From Poa pratensis (Eukaryota > Streptophyta > Magnoliopsida > Poales > Poaceae), in assembly GCA_947311845.1 (NCBI GenBank), contig CAMZMU010000027.1, positions 72,024,184 to 72,088,183 of the forward strand: DNA of 64,000 bases, given 5' to 3'. The translations under genes were made by a program, and so were the position numbers. Below the pieces are notes generated by a model that ran no database searches, was not told the origin of the DNA, and saw only the letters and a list, made by a program, of their open reading frames with translations. Below, piece by piece: positions 1 to 11,580 of the stretch. The first letter of the stretch is position 1; the number at the start of each line of letters is the position of its first letter.

Positions 1-594
1 GTCCTTGTGCAGCAGAGGGGCTACCACATGGCGACAACGGTCGGGAGCTCGGTGTACCGCTGCTTGGGCGTCCATGAGCGCGGTCCATGGGCACAAAAGC
101 TGAGGCCGCAGCAGAGAGGCCGCCGTCCATCCACGGTGACGTCGCGTTTGGCGCGTAGCGCCGGCCTGCTCCCTTATCACCAAAGAGGAAAGCTTGGTGG
201 TCTGCGCCGTTGCCCCTGCTTTGTTGACTCCTTTATCACCAAAGTGGGACTGTAGCTCCGTCGTCACTCTGCGCAGAGGCGCGGTCACTCTGCGGCCACT
301 GCGGAAGCCATGTGCGCTCCGCAGAGCTTGCTTTACAGTGAAGGAACCCTCGCGTGGGCGGGAACGCCCTGTGGAGGATTCTGCGTTGACTTCCCTTCAG
401 GGAAAACTTCCTTGGAGAGGAGGCAGCGGAGTAGAGGCTCCACAGGCCTAGCTGCCTCCTCAGGCCTCCGCGAGGCGATTCTGCCCCGCGGGCATCCCAG
501 GCTTGCAGGCCTGGTCCTTAGCGAGATTCACTCGCCGAGTGTTGAGGGTTATAGAGGCCTGGCCCAGTACACCCTGGTTCTTACTGGGCTGACA
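1..594 (-). repeat. 3' LTR of the Gypsy element (partial, cut by window edge)
   Basis: Bases 1-594 match 11985-12579 almost perfectly. Differences are four transitions (near 148, 248, 280 and 466) and a missing T near 449. The boundary is the last CA of ctgaca at 594, after which the two copies diverge completely. In element orientation it begins TGTCAGCCC. Confidence 0.92.
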
Positions 595-612
595 GTAGCC
601 CCCGGGCCCATG
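595..612 (-). other. Polypurine tract of the Gypsy element
   Basis: On the minus strand a G-rich run (GGGCCCGGGGGCTAC) abuts the TGTCAG start of the 3' LTR, the position of the plus-strand primer. It is shorter and less pure than usual, but nothing else adjoins the LTR. Confidence 0.5.
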
Positions 613-771
613 ACGGGCACGACGCGGTCCAGGGGGCGCAGGCGAAGCGTCATGGGCCCAAAGTGTCCGGCCGGCCCGAGACACGTGGCGAGCGGTTGGT
701 GCGTCTCGGCTTCTCCGGAGGAGGTGGGCGTCGTGGTGGGACCCACGACGCCTCGGAAACCGCTCTGAGGT

Positions 772-780
772 GATATAAAG
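772..780 (+). promoter_or_regulatory. TATA box for the antisense gene inside the Gypsy element
   Basis: The sequence gatataaag lies 134-142 bp upstream of the antisense ATG at 914 and is followed by a pyrimidine-rich leader (ccttttccttctcg). It is on the plus strand, opposite to the retrotransposon's own transcription, only ~180 bp from the LTR. Inference from motif and spacing. Confidence 0.45.
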
Positions 781-913
781 GCTGCCGCGGCTGTGCCGGC
801 AGCAGTTCCGCCGCATTTACGCCTTTTCCTTCTCGCATACACCTCCGGTGCTCCACTACTCCGGCGATTTCCGTTCTTCTCCGAGCTCTTCCGCCGCCCT
901 TCCTTCGCGAGCC

Positions 914-3900
914 ATGGGCCCCAAGAAAGGCAAGGCGGCGATGGTGGAGGCCTCCGCTGAAGCGCAGCGGGAGGAGGAGCTTGCGCCGGCTCTCATCGGC
1001 ACTCGCGTCTCCACAGCGGAGGCGCTGGATAGGCTGAAGGTCCTCGTCGCCGGGAGGAATAACGAGCATGGCGCCAGCGGCGTCAAGGCGGCGCGCTTCG
1101 GCAAGCTGGCGGCGGGGTGGTACCCCATTTTCGTCCACACGCTGTTCGCTGGCTTGGTGCCGCCGTTCTCTCCCTTCCTTGCGGAGGTGCTGGCTTTCTA
1201 TCAGATCCAGCTCCTGCACCTCCACCCGAACTCCATCCTGATTCTCGCCATCTTCGCCTATCTCTGCGAGGCGTATCTGGGAGTGATGCCCTCCGTGGCC
1301 TTCTTCCGGAGCTTCTACGCGCTCCGCAACACGGCGCCCGGCGAGCGGTCTGGGTGCGTGTCTTTCCGCATCGCAGACGGGATGGGCGCCGTCTACATCC
1401 CCATGTCGTGGGATGGCGACAAGGCCGTTACGAGGGTGACGAAGAAGGTGGAGGACTTCCGCCAGAAGTGGGTCCTCGTCGACGCCAAGGAGCGGAATGC
1501 CTTCTTCGATGAGCCTGAGGCGCCGCCGCTGAAGAACTCAAATTGGTCCAGCGAGAAGCTCCAGCACCAGAAGATTGCCCACTTGGTCTCGCGCATGAAG
1601 CTCGTCCGCGAGGCTGGCCTCACGGGGCAGATGGTCGCTGAGGACTTCGTGAGGCGGCGCATCGCTCCCCTCCAGGCGCACACGAAGCCGGTGTGGATGT
1701 ACTCCGGCCCGGCAGATCCAATGCGCTTGCACCTCAGCGCCCACGCGCCAGACGATGTCGCCTCCATCTTAGGCACGCTCTTCATCGCCCCGGAGATCCC
1801 TGTTCCGGGCACTGAGCACCTGAGGCCCCTCCACCAGCTCACTCCAAAGAAGCGCCTCGCAGTTCTGGAGATGATGCCGACGTTCACGCCAGAGGGCTTG
1901 GAGGGAGAAGAGGCGAAGGGGGCTGCGGCGCCTGTGGTGGAGGAAGACTTGTTTGGCGAGTCCTCTGCTGCTTCAGACGCCGAAGCTGACGCCGCGCCGG
2001 AGGAGTCAACCCCTCGTTAGGGGAGGCGAGCTCTTCAAAGCAGGCGGCCCCTGAGGAGGAGATCCTGGAGGTATCGTCCGATGTGGACGAGGATTTTGTG
2101 GTGGCCCCGTCACGACGGGCCACAGAAGAAGAAGACGAAGACGGGGACGATAGCGGCCCGGAGGCCGCGGCAAAGCGGTGCGAGCCCCGCACCAAGGCCA
2201 TCCACGACCGGGCCGCCAGAAGCCTGGAGAGCACTCCTCTCAAGAGGAAAGCTGGGCGGCCCCTGAGGAGCCCAGCGCTGGAGCCTCAACAGGCCTGCGG
2301 CGCTCCGCCAACAAGGTGTGGGTGGACACCCGCGCCAAGTCATCTGGGTGAGTACTGCTTCTTCTTGACTCGTTCTTGCTTATCGAGAGTTCTTGCCTTT
2401 CTCGAGGATCTCACTGTCTTGATTATCAGGGGTCTGGTTCATGCGAAGCGTCGCCGACTCCGCAAGGCTGCGGACGTGCGGCGCGACGCTACGACCGTTG
2501 TTGAGGGGCCTACAGCGCCCCTTGGAGAGGAGACTGAGGAGCCCGTGGTGACAGTCACCACGGGCCCGGCTGTTGACGAGGCCATGAGGCCTGTGGGGAG
2601 ACGCCCCTTGAAGAAGCAACTGCCTCGCCACCTCCTGCCGAGAGTCAGTTTGAGGAGGCGGCGAAGACTCCGTCGCCGCCGCGCCCTGATGCTCCACTGG
2701 AGCCCCCAGAGACACCCGCCGTGGAACACGGCGGGAGGCGTCGACGTCGAGATGGAGGAGGGAACTCCTCCGCCGCCCCCTCCAAATTCCGAGCCTGAGG
2801 GGAGGCCACTTCTTCTGAGGCCGCAGCAGGCGAGGCTGCGGTTGAGCCTCTGGTGGCTAGGCCTCCCTCGCCAGCCCCCGGGCCCACGAGGAGGTCGTCG
2901 TGGAGAACAACGACGCACAAGACGGTGGGGGCCCGCTCCTGTGGCCCCGTGCTGACCCTGGTCCAAGCACTGTGCTTTCTGCACCAGAGGCTGGCGCTGG
3001 GGCGGAGGACGTTGCGCCACGTGAGGGCTCTTGGGCCTTGGTCTTGAGCGACCGGAGCCGGAGCGGCGCGAGCCGCCAAGCTGCCCTCCGTTTGGTGAGG
3101 GGCACCCTAGACGGGCTAGAGACCCAACTTGCCCTTGAGGAGGCGGAGCTTGGCAGGAGGTATGACGCCCTTGCTGCTGACTGGGCCCGCTTCTTCGAAG
3201 TCAGGCGGCGGAGTGGCCCTGACGACCAAGCTCTTCAGGCGCAGCGCGACGAGGCGACGCGGCAGGCCCAGGAGATCCGCGAGAACGCGGAGCGCGAGGC
3301 GCAAGAGGCCTTGGCGCCGGTCCAGGCGGAGCGCAAGGCGGCTGCAGAGGATCGGGAGGCGGCTGTGGCGGAGCGCCAGGCTGCAGCCTCCGACCGAGCG
3401 GCTATCGAGACCTCCCTCGCCGACCAGCGCAAGGAGCTGGCAGCCGCGAGGAGAAGATAATTTCTGAAGCTGAGGTGGTGAGGAAGTCTCTGGAGCAGCA
3501 TCGTCTGTCGCTGGAGGCTCGCGAGCAGGCCATGACGACACGCGAAGCTGAGGTGCTCAAGCGTGAGGAGAAACTGGAGCAGGCGGAAACTGACATGAAC
3601 AGAGAGCGTGAGGCCTTGGAGTCCCGCGAGAGCAGCTTGGCTGAGGCCATGGGCAAGCACGACAAGGAGGTGGAGCGGCACCGGGAGCTTGTGGAGAAGC
3701 CAACCAAAAGCTTGCCGAGAAGAAAAAGGAGGCAGAGGCGGAGGCCCTCACCAAGCAAAAAGAGTACCGCACTGCTGTCACACAGGCCGTCTCCCGGGAG
3801 TATGCTGGGAAGTTCAAGAAGCAGGAGGACGGCTTCCAGAAAAAGCGCAGAGAGCTCGGCAAGCGCATTCGCCAGCTGGAGGAGTGGAACGCCAACTTGA

Positions 3901-4595
3901 AATCCTCGCTGAAGCGCGCCAAGGACGCTAATCTCCGCACGGAGCAGGCCCTCGAGCGCTCGGAGCAGGACCTCACAGCCCTGATGGCAGACATGCAGGA
4001 GCTGAATGCGCAGGTGGCCCCTGTTGTGGAGAGGGTCGAGGAGGCTGAGCAGAGCGCGGTGGCGGCACGGGTCTTGACGCAGCAGCGGGAGCGTATGTTC
4101 CGATCTTTGGTGACGCGCGGGAACGCTCTTGCTGCGAAGCTGGGGGTGGATGCTCCTGCCGTCCCCGTCCACGGGAACGCCGACGTTGCCACGTATCTGA
4201 CCTACTTCGACCAGCTCTTCTCCGTCCTTGAGGGCCCTGTGGCGGAACTCGACGATGTTGTCGACGAGGAGTGCCGCAAGCTCCTGCTGGTGGCGGTCGA
4301 GCGCGTCTTCGTCAACCTCAAGCGCCTATATCCATGCTTCGACTTCGAGTCCGTGACCGAGCCCATGGGGGATGCTCAGACCGAGACGCGCCTCTTCAAC
4401 TCGCTGCGGGAGGAGATCAACGACTATGTCAACCGCTTCAAGAGGGTCGCTGAAGAGCCGGCCTCTGGCGAGGAGGAAGACGTCGAGGAGGAAGGCGCGG
4501 GGGAGATGACGCTGAGGAGGATGAGGCCGCCAAGACTTCTGCTTAAGCTGCTCCTGCCACAAGTCGCGCCTGAGGCGCAAGTTATCTTTGTTTAA
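914..4595 (+). pseudogene. Antisense gene of the Gypsy element: PF04195-type domain followed by a long coiled coil, frameshifted
   Basis: This is a plus-strand coding unit within a minus-strand retrotransposon. The ATG at 914 has a good context (gagccATGG). The first 368 residues are open to 2020 and contain the conserved block of the Pfam 'putative gypsy type transposon' family (FVHTLFAGLVPPFSPF, then LHPNSILILAIFAYLCEA and SGCVSFRIADG). After a 1-base frame change near 2000-2017 an acidic segment (VDEDFVV, EEEDEDGDDSG) continues to a canonical intron at 2348-2429. Downstream, three frames in turn (2900-3460, 3475-~3705, ~3700-4595) give an Ala/Glu/Arg-rich heptad-like coiled coil ending in LKRLYPCFDFESV and an acidic tail. 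At least three frame changes make this copy non-functional. The family's role is unknown. Such antisense ORFs are described in Tat elements, so it is unlikely to be a captured host gene. Confidence 0.7.
2348..2429 (+). other. Intron in the antisense gene
   Basis: GTGAGT donor at 2348 and a pyrimidine-rich stretch ending attatcAG at 2429 give an 82-bp intron, a typical plant size. Canonical splice sites on the plus strand support real transcription of the antisense gene. Confidence 0.6.
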
Positions 4596-5539
4596 AGACT
4601 TTGTTTCATTTGTGATGGTCTGTAAAACACTTTATTGTGCTGCAATGTGCGTGTGCCCCTCGACGGGCATTTTATCCCTATTCCATGCCTTTTTCGCTTT
4701 ACGTCGTCAGGACCCGTCTCTTAGCGCTATGACTCCGCCACTACGGTATGCCAGAGCAATGACTCAGCAAGGCCGGGGGGTGTTTAAGGCTTAGAGAGGT
4801 AAGAGCTCTCGAGTCGCGATGCTCGAGGGCTCCCCTTTGACGCTCAAGCAGTCCATGAAATGCGAGGAGAAAATACCCGCCCGAGGGACGGAAGTTGCTC
4901 GTGAGAGGAAAAACACAACGCCTGAGGTGTAAGCGCAGGACTTAGCTTAGCGAGGTTCTGCCCTCGTGGAGGGCGTTGATTTCCCTGAAGATGTGCTTCC
5001 CTCTTTGGGTCTGGAGCGTGACTCCACGAGCCTTGGGGGGACTCTTGTTCCCTGTGTAGGTTAGAGGTGGAACCAAAGCAGAACATGGTAGAGAAACTCA
5101 TGCGCGCTTATAGGTTTCCTCATGGGTGCCTCGCGAGGAGAGTAAGTACCAAAGGTCCTTAGGTGAGGTGGCAGGTTTGGGAGCAAGCCCCTGGGCCAGA
5201 GCTCTTTGGTGAGGTAACAGGCGTGAGAGCGTGCTCACGTGTTAGAGCTCGGATCCTTTTGGGTTTTGCGGTGCTGCTGGGATGCTCCCGAGGCACAGTC
5301 ACCGTACTCAGCCCCCGCTCGCGAGGTGCGCAAGGGGAAAGATATGAGCGCGAATGAAAACACAGAGTAACGAGAACTAAAACTCACCCCCAAAATATTA
5401 CATAGCGGCGCCGCAGCGCAATGTTTCACTAGGAAACGAATTGGTTCGTTACACTTGGGCTTGCCAAGATAAAGTTTCCATGTCGAGGCATGGGGACCAC
5501 ATTCAGTGGCTGAGACTCTTCACGGCCTGCGGCGGCACG
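4596..5539. other. Non-coding 3' internal region of the Gypsy element
   Basis: It lies between the antisense gene's stop and the end of the integrase reading frames. No supported ORF on either strand. The start (tttgtttcatttgtgatgg) looks like a 3' UTR for the plus-strand gene. Confidence 0.5.
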
Positions 5540-6916
5540 TTACAGGAAGAGCTCAGAGGGACTGGCCCTCAGAGAGAGAAGCTTTTGTGAAGCTTGGAGG
5601 TGAAGCTGTGCGCTTTCCTCTAGAGACAAAAAATGCCTGGTGTGATAGAGATCACGGGTAGAACTTGCGTAGATGCGCGATGTTCCAAGGGTTCTTGACC
5701 GGGATGCCGTCCTCCGTCTCGAGGCGCACCGCACCAGGTCTGGCGACATGCGCGACCCTGTAGGGGCCTTCCCACATGGGCGAGAGCTTGTGGAGACCTT
5801 CCCTGGAGAGGATCCTCCTGAGGACAAGGTCGCCTGTCTCGAGAGTGCGCGGACGTATGTGGCGGCTGTGGTAGCGTCGCAGGTCTTGCTGGTATTTTGC
5901 CGCTCTGAGGGCGGCTGGCGGCGCAACCCGTCGAGGAACAGCAGGTCGTCGTTGTGGAGGTCTTCTTGATTGTCCTCATTGAAGGCAAGGACCCTTGCGG
6001 ACCCGTGCTTGATCTCTGTGGGGAGGACTGCTTCGGCTCCATACACCAGGGCGAATGGCGTCTCACCAGTGGGTTTTGTAGGGTTCGTGCGGATGGACCA
6101 GAGCACGGAGGGGAGCTCATCGATCCAGCCCTTGCCGTAGCCCTTGAGGCGGTTGAAACTTCTCGTCTTGAGGCCCTTGAGGACCTCAGCATTTGCTCGC
6201 TCGGCTTGACCATTGCTCTGTGGGTGAGCTACCGAGGCGAAACAGAGCTTGGTGCCGAGGCTCTCGCAGTAAGCCCTGAAGATGCCGCTGGTGAACTGTG
6301 AGCCATTGTCGGTGATGATGCGGTTTGGCACACCAAAGCGGCAGACCAGGCCTCTGATGAACTTCACGGCTGCCCTGGCAGGGATGGTGCGCACCGCTTC
6401 AACCTCTGCCCATTTGGTGAACTTGTCAACAGCCACGAAGAGGAAACGGTAGCCCCCTTGCGATCTCGGGAAGGGTCCCAAGATGTCCAGCCCCCAGACC
6501 GCGAACGGCCAGGAGAGCGGGATGGTCTGGAGTCCCAGTGCAGGCTGATGGACTTGCTTGGCGTGGAACTGGCATGCATCGCAAGACTGAACGATGGTGA
6601 CGGCATCTTGAAGCACTTGAGGCCAGTAGAAACCGCTCCTGAAGACCTTGCCGGCGAGGGTGCGCGCGCAGGAATGGTGGCCGCACTCTCCACTGTGTAT
6701 GTCCCTGAGGAGCATGCGTCCTTCCTCAGGAGGCACACACTTGAGGGCAATGCCATTTGGGCGCTTGCGGTATAGGTCTCCCTCCAGGATGTAATAGGAT
6801 TTCGCTTGTCGAGCGACTCGTTCTGCCTCTGCGTCTTCCTCGGGAAGGACTCCTTTTAGCAAGTAGTCCTTGAGCTCGTCAACCCAGCCTGTTTCTTGGT
6901 GCACCATGGTTAGCAT
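5540..6916 (-). pseudogene. Gypsy pol: integrase
   Basis: Integrase domain of the Tat-type polyprotein. The N-terminal HHCC zinc-binding module is visible (HSGECGHHS then SCDACQ). The catalytic core shows D in GLDILGPF, D in TDNGSQF and E in NGQAERANAE, in order and with plausible D,D-35-E spacing. The C-terminal chromodomain-free tail reads normally to about 5920, where a single-base frame change occurs; the rest of the tail (to a stop near 5657) is legible in the next frame. The ORF begins with an ATG overlapping the RNase H stop codon (TGATG at 6918-6914), probably a decay product of a continuous pol. Catalytic residues are intact, but the C-terminus would be wrong in this frame. Confidence 0.85.
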
Positions 6917-7806
6917 CAGACGCTCCCCTGAGGTGGGCCACAGTTGGGTGCGCCACCTGTGGGAGGTGGTGGGAGTACTTCGTCTGTGCTTGCAGCTGGT
7001 GCTTGCAGCGGCTGCTTTATGGATGCCTTGGAGAGCCTCTCTTCAAAGACACCTGCGGGCTGGGCCTCCCTTCGTGATGCGCGCTTGGCGATGTCATCTG
7101 CTTCCTGGTTCTCCTTGCGCGGGATGTGCATGAGCTCCATGCCCCTGAAGTGCTTCTCGAGCTTGCGGACCTCTTCAAGGTAGGCAGCCATATGGCTGTC
7201 TTTAGGGGTGTAGCTCTTGTTGGAGAAGTTGACCAGGAGCTGGGAGTCGCCTTTGATGAGTAGGTGCTTGACACCGAGGGCAATGGCAGCTCTGAGCCCG
7301 GCGAGGAGGCCTTCATATTCAGCGATGTTGTTGGAGATCTTGTCCATCGTGAAGCACAACTGGACGGCATAGTGGAGCTTGTCGCCTTTAGGCGAGGTCA
7401 GGACAACGCCAGCGCCTCCGTTGCGGCAGGAGAAAGCTCCATCGAAGTGCATGGTCCAGTGGCTTGGCGTCGTATCTCCAGGCGGTATAGTTTCTGCTTC
7501 AGGAGGCTCTTCAGGAGTTGGGTCTGTCCATTCGGCGACAAAGTCTGCCAGTGCTCTTCCTTTGATGACCCTTGTGGTGTCAAAACGCAAGTTGAAAGGC
7601 TGCAGCTCGATGTTCCACCCTGCTACGCGATCAGTGGCGTTGGGGTTGCGCAGGATTTGCTCCAGAGGGAATGATGTGACCACCGTGACAGGGTGGCCCT
7701 GGAAGTAGTGGCGCAGCTTTCTGGAGGCGATGAGCAGGGCGAGAAGGAGCTTCTGCTGCGTAGGGTACCGCTCGCGAGCATCTCTTAGCACAGTACTGAC
7801 ATAGTA
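6916..7806 (-). pseudogene. Gypsy pol: RNase H plus archaeal-type second RNase H
   Basis: It starts within the retroviral-type RNase H (end of LRDARERYPTQQKLLLALL, where HYFQGHPVTVVT is the conserved continuation) and is followed by a second, archaeal-like RNase H. That domain shows MHFDGAFS (Asp), NIAEYEGLLAGL (Glu), IKGDSQLLV (Asp) and ENQEADDIAKRA (Asp), the D-E-D-D set. Two consecutive RNase H domains mark the Tat lineage. The frame differs by one base from the upstream RT segment (change near 7806). It ends with a TGA that overlaps the integrase ATG by one base. Confidence 0.85.
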
Positions 7807-9067
7807 ACTGGATGCTCGACAAGGGTTGTGGAGGGTGACGCAGCGTTGGCTCCCTCGAGGGACTCCTCAGGCCCTTTGGCGAGGTTTCCTTGTGGAGGAG
7901 TCTCAGCAGGGGTGCCTGAAGTAGGCTCGACAGCTGGCTGTGGGTCTGGCTCTGGGCCTGGAGGGACTTTTTCCTTGTCGGGAGGCTCTGGACTTGGAGT
8001 GGCTGCACTTTTCTTGGGGAGGACTGGCTCTTCTCTTTCGACCACCAGGACGGCGCTTGCGGTTTGTGGAGTGGCTGCAAGGTACAGCTTTAGATGCTCG
8101 CCCGTCCTGGGGGCTACCATAACTGGTGCGCTAGCCAAGTACTTCTTCAAGTCCTCAAATGCCTTGTCTGCCTCTGGAGTCCACTTGAAGGTGCCGGACT
8201 TCTTCATGATCTTGAAAAATGGCAGGGCCCTCTCGCCAAACTTGGAGATGAAGCGGCCCAAGCTGGCCATGCACCCAGCTAGGCGCTGCATGTCCTTGAG
8301 GCGGCGGGTGGCTGCATTTCTTCTATGGCCTTGATCTTGTCAGGGTTTGCTTCTATGCCGCGATGGGACACGAGGAACCCGAGGAGTTTGCCTGAAGGTA
8401 CCCCGAAGACGCACTTGGCGGGGTTTAGCTTGATGTTCACCTTGCGCAGGCTGGCGAAGGTCTCCTCGAGGTCCTTCAAGAGAGTGTCTCCCTCGCGAGA
8501 CTTGACTACGATGTCGTCAACATATGCCTCTGCATTTCTTCCCATCTGAGCCCCCAGGGCGATCCTCATGAGCCTCTGGAAGGTGGCGCCGGCGTTCTTC
8601 AACCCGAAGGGCATGCAAGTGTAGCAATACACGCCACAGGGGGTGAGGAACGCTGTTTTCTCCTCGTCCTCTTTAGCCATTTTGATCTGGTGGTAGCCTG
8701 AGAAGGCGTCCAGAAAACAGAGGAGATCACAGCCGGCTGTGGAGTCCACGATCTGATCAATCCTTGGCATGGGGTATGGGTCCTTGGGGCAGGCTTTATT
8801 TACATCAGTGTAATCGATGCAGAGCCGGCCTCCCCCATTGGGTTTTGGGACAACCACGCCATTAGAGACCCAGGTGGGGTGGGCAACTTCTCGAATAATG
8901 TCTGCTGCTTTTAGCTTTTCTACTTCTTTGATGATGAAGGCTTGCTTCTCAGGGGCTTGTTTCCGTGCCTTCTGCTTGACGGGGCGTGCGTTTGGACACA
9001 CAGCTAAGTGGTGCTCGATCACCTCCCTTGGTACGCCGGACATTTCTGACGGAGTCCATGCGAACAT
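7785..9067 (-). pseudogene. Gypsy pol: reverse transcriptase
   Basis: RT fingers and palm: VSNGVVVPKPNGGGRLCIDY, LCFLDAFSGYHQI, PFGLKNAGATFQRLM and the catalytic AEAYVDDIVV are all present. The thumb and connection (MASLGRFISKFGERALPFF) lie in another frame after a one-base change near 8307-8312, and a proline-rich linker leads to a further change near 7806. The region is in the same frame as the protease ORF upstream, separated only by an in-frame TAG at 9107-9109. Catalytic motifs are intact but the polyprotein cannot be made as one chain. Confidence 0.88.
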
Positions 9068-9106
9068 GTCAGAATTTGCCCGAAGGAAGGCGACGAGCGC
9101 GCTTTC

Positions 9107-9886
9107 CTATTTGGGAGGTAAGCCAGCGCCTATGGTGACGCTAGCCCCCGAGCCCTCAGCCCCCGAATCGCTGGTGCTCAGCGACACCTTCTTTGTAGCA
9201 GCCTGCTCCTGAGAGAACAGCTGCTTCTTCTTCTTGGGCCTCGCGAGGGGCTCCAGGTCTTCGTCAGCAGGGAACGCCATGGCAGCAGCTTTGTAGGCGA
9301 GCTCGACAGCGCGTGTAGCGTCCTGTACGTGACCATGGATGGTGATGGTGCCGCCGCTGCCAGGGATCTTGACCATGTTGTAGGCGTGATGCGTGACGGC
9401 CATGAACTTCGCGAGGGCGGGGTAGCCGAGGATGGCGTTGTAGGGCAGGCCAATGTGCGCAACGTCGAAGTCGATGAGCTCGGTGCGATAGTTTTGCTGC
9501 GTGCCAAAGGTGACTGCAAGCCTCACTTGCCCCAGAGGCGAGATTGAGCCGCTGGTGACCCCTGTGAAGGGCCTGGAGGGCATAAGCCACTCGTAGGGCA
9601 CTTGAAGCGTCTCAAAGGTCTCGACAGAGATGACGTTCAGGCCTGCACCCCCATCAATGAGCGTTTTGCCGACGGCGATATTGTTGATGGTGGGGGTGCA
9701 CACCAGCGGGAGGGTGCCTACAGTCTTGGTGGACTTGGGGTGGTCCTTGGCGTCGAAGCGATGGTGTACTGAGACCACTTGAGGGGACGCGATGTCTCCA
9801 CCCCGGGCAGCGCTGCGTTGAGCTCGCGGGCGAACTGCTTGAACTGATTGTTGGACTTGGGCGCCTGAGCCCCGCCGAGGATGCAC
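9107..9886 (-). pseudogene. Gypsy pol: aspartic protease
   Basis: Retropepsin-type protease with the active-site triplet in TLIDGGAGLNVIS and the conserved ILGYPALAKFMAV block near the C-terminal side. D-G-G replaces the more common D-S/T-G. The frame joins the gag tail only through a one-base change near 9765. A TAG at 9109-9107 closes it; the frame stays open on the far side into RT, so one substitution separates the two domains. Confidence 0.8.
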
Positions 9887-11522
9887 GCCATGGCGCCTCT
9901 AGGGGCCTGGTAGCCCCCAGGCTCCTCGTCAGGGAGATTGTTGTTCTTCTCAGCGGCGTTGGCCTGAGTCCCTTGAGGCTTCTGGTAGCCACCTTTGCGT
10001 CCGCCCTTGCGGTAGTTACGGCCTCTGCCGCGACCACCGCTGCCTTCTTCCTGCTCGCGCTTCTTGCTCAGTTGCTTGAGGTCGTAACAGTTCTCTGTCG
10101 CGTGGCCGCGCCTGTTGTGGTAGATGCAGAAGGGACGGTTGTCGATCTTCTTCTCGCCATCCTCTGCAGAGTCCTCCGAGCGTGCTTAGCGCCGGGCTCA
10201 GCAGCCAGCACAGCAGTAGGCTTGCGCTTGGTCTCGTCACGCTTCTTGTGGGCCTTGGATCCCTCTGGGGGGTCATCTGCAGAGGCCACCTTGGTGAAGA
10301 GGAGACCCTCTTCAGCCTTGGCACACTTGTCTGCGATGTCGAAGAGCTTCACGACAGAGGAGAGGGTATCATGAATGCCGAGCTTCTCAAGCATCCTGCG
10401 GTTGGTGACGCCCTCTCTGAAGGCAGCAATGACGTGCGAGTCAGGGATGTTGGGGATTTTGTTGCGGACTTGGCTGAAGCGCTGGATGTACTTGCGGAGA
10501 GTCTCGCCAGACTTCTGGCGTACGGCGCGCAGGTCGTTGTAGGTGAGGGCGCGCTCGTACGTGCCCTTGAAGTTCGCAACGAACTGCTTGCAGAGGTCCT
10601 CCCAGGAGTCGATGGAGTCCTCAGGGAGGTTCAGGAGCCACGACAGGGCAGAGTCCCTGAGGGCGTGCGAGAACCAGTTCGCCATGACCTTGTCGTCTCC
10701 TCCCGCAGCCTGGATGGAGGTGGTGTAGAGCTGCAGGAACTCGATGGGGTTGTTCGTGCCATCGTAGCCCTTGGGGAGGTCTGGCCTGAACTTCTGCGGC
10801 CAGACGACGCGGCGCAGGTTGCGGGTGAAGGCCGTGCAGCCAGTGGCGTACGTGGCCACACCGCCCTGGAGAGCTCTGCGGTTTTGGCGCCCGGCCTGGC
10901 CAATTTCCTCGACGATGCGCTTCTGGAGGTCCCGCTGGCGCTCCATCTCCACCCGCGCGTCCGGCGGCGTCCGCTGCACGATTTGACAATCATGCGGCGA
11001 GGACGCGTGAGAGGCGGCTTTGTTTGCCGCAGCCGGAGGTGGTCCTGGCGGAGGCGGAGGCGGAGGCGCTCCATGCGCGGCGGTGCCTGCGCGCCCGGAG
11101 TTGTGGTGCACCAGGGAGCGCGAAGGTGCTGGAACCGCGCGCGGCGCAGCCGCGATGTCGACGAGGTGCTGGAGACGGCCAAGCCAGTTGTCGTGCGCCT
11201 CGGCGGTGGGGCGGTAGCGGAAGAGCTCTGCTGCCATGAGCAGCGCAGTGTTTGGGCTGGGCGCCGGGCGTCCAAGCGTGGACGCGCTTTGGCGCCGAGA
11301 TGGATGCGAGGACTCAGCGTCCTCGCTGTGCTCGTGGTCGACGTCTTCGTCGTAGCGGTCGTCCTCATCCTCGGGGTGCTCCACGCGTGGCTCCGCAGTA
11401 GTGCGCCCCGAAGCGCGGTTGGTGCGCGGACGGCCGCGTGGCCTGGCGGCGTGGACGACGGGCTCGGTCTCAGCTCGGCCTGACGCGCGTCGGTTGGCGC
11501 GAGCAGCGCGAGTGTCCGCCAT
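9767..11522 (-). pseudogene. Gypsy gag
   Basis: ATG at 11522 starts 484 residues in one frame. The N-terminal third is low complexity (Arg/Ala-rich, acidic, poly-Pro). The retrotransposon gag core is visible (KFRPDLPKGYDGTNNPIEF, ALSWLLNLPEDSIDSWEDL, LRKYIQRFSQVRNKIP). After a one-base change near 10175 the zinc knuckle CIYHNRRGHATENC appears in the next frame (C-x3-H-type plant variant), followed by a basic Arg/Gly-rich nucleic-acid-binding segment to about 9767. Gag packages the element RNA. This copy is frameshifted just before the zinc knuckle. Confidence 0.82.
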
Positions 11523-11559
11523 GGCGTTGAGGTCGATGGAGGTTGAATGCGCGCCTCAG

Positions 11560-11579
11560 CCCCCTACCTGGCGCGCCAA
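11560..11579 (-). other. Primer binding site of the Gypsy element
   Basis: On the minus strand, immediately inside the 5' LTR, lies TGGCGCGCCAGGTAGGGG, separated from the LTR's terminal CA by a couple of bases. It is not the initiator-Met type. Which tRNA primes it was not determined. Confidence 0.55.
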
Positions 11580-11580
11580 T

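Noticed and set aside
2439..3105. Minus-strand frames of 144-193 residues
   Set aside because: Shadows of the antisense coiled-coil gene; no gag-pol motif.
10182..11483. 433-residue plus-strand open frame opposite gag
   Set aside because: GC-rich shadow of gag, with no domain and no promoter; the opposite strand carries clear gag motifs.
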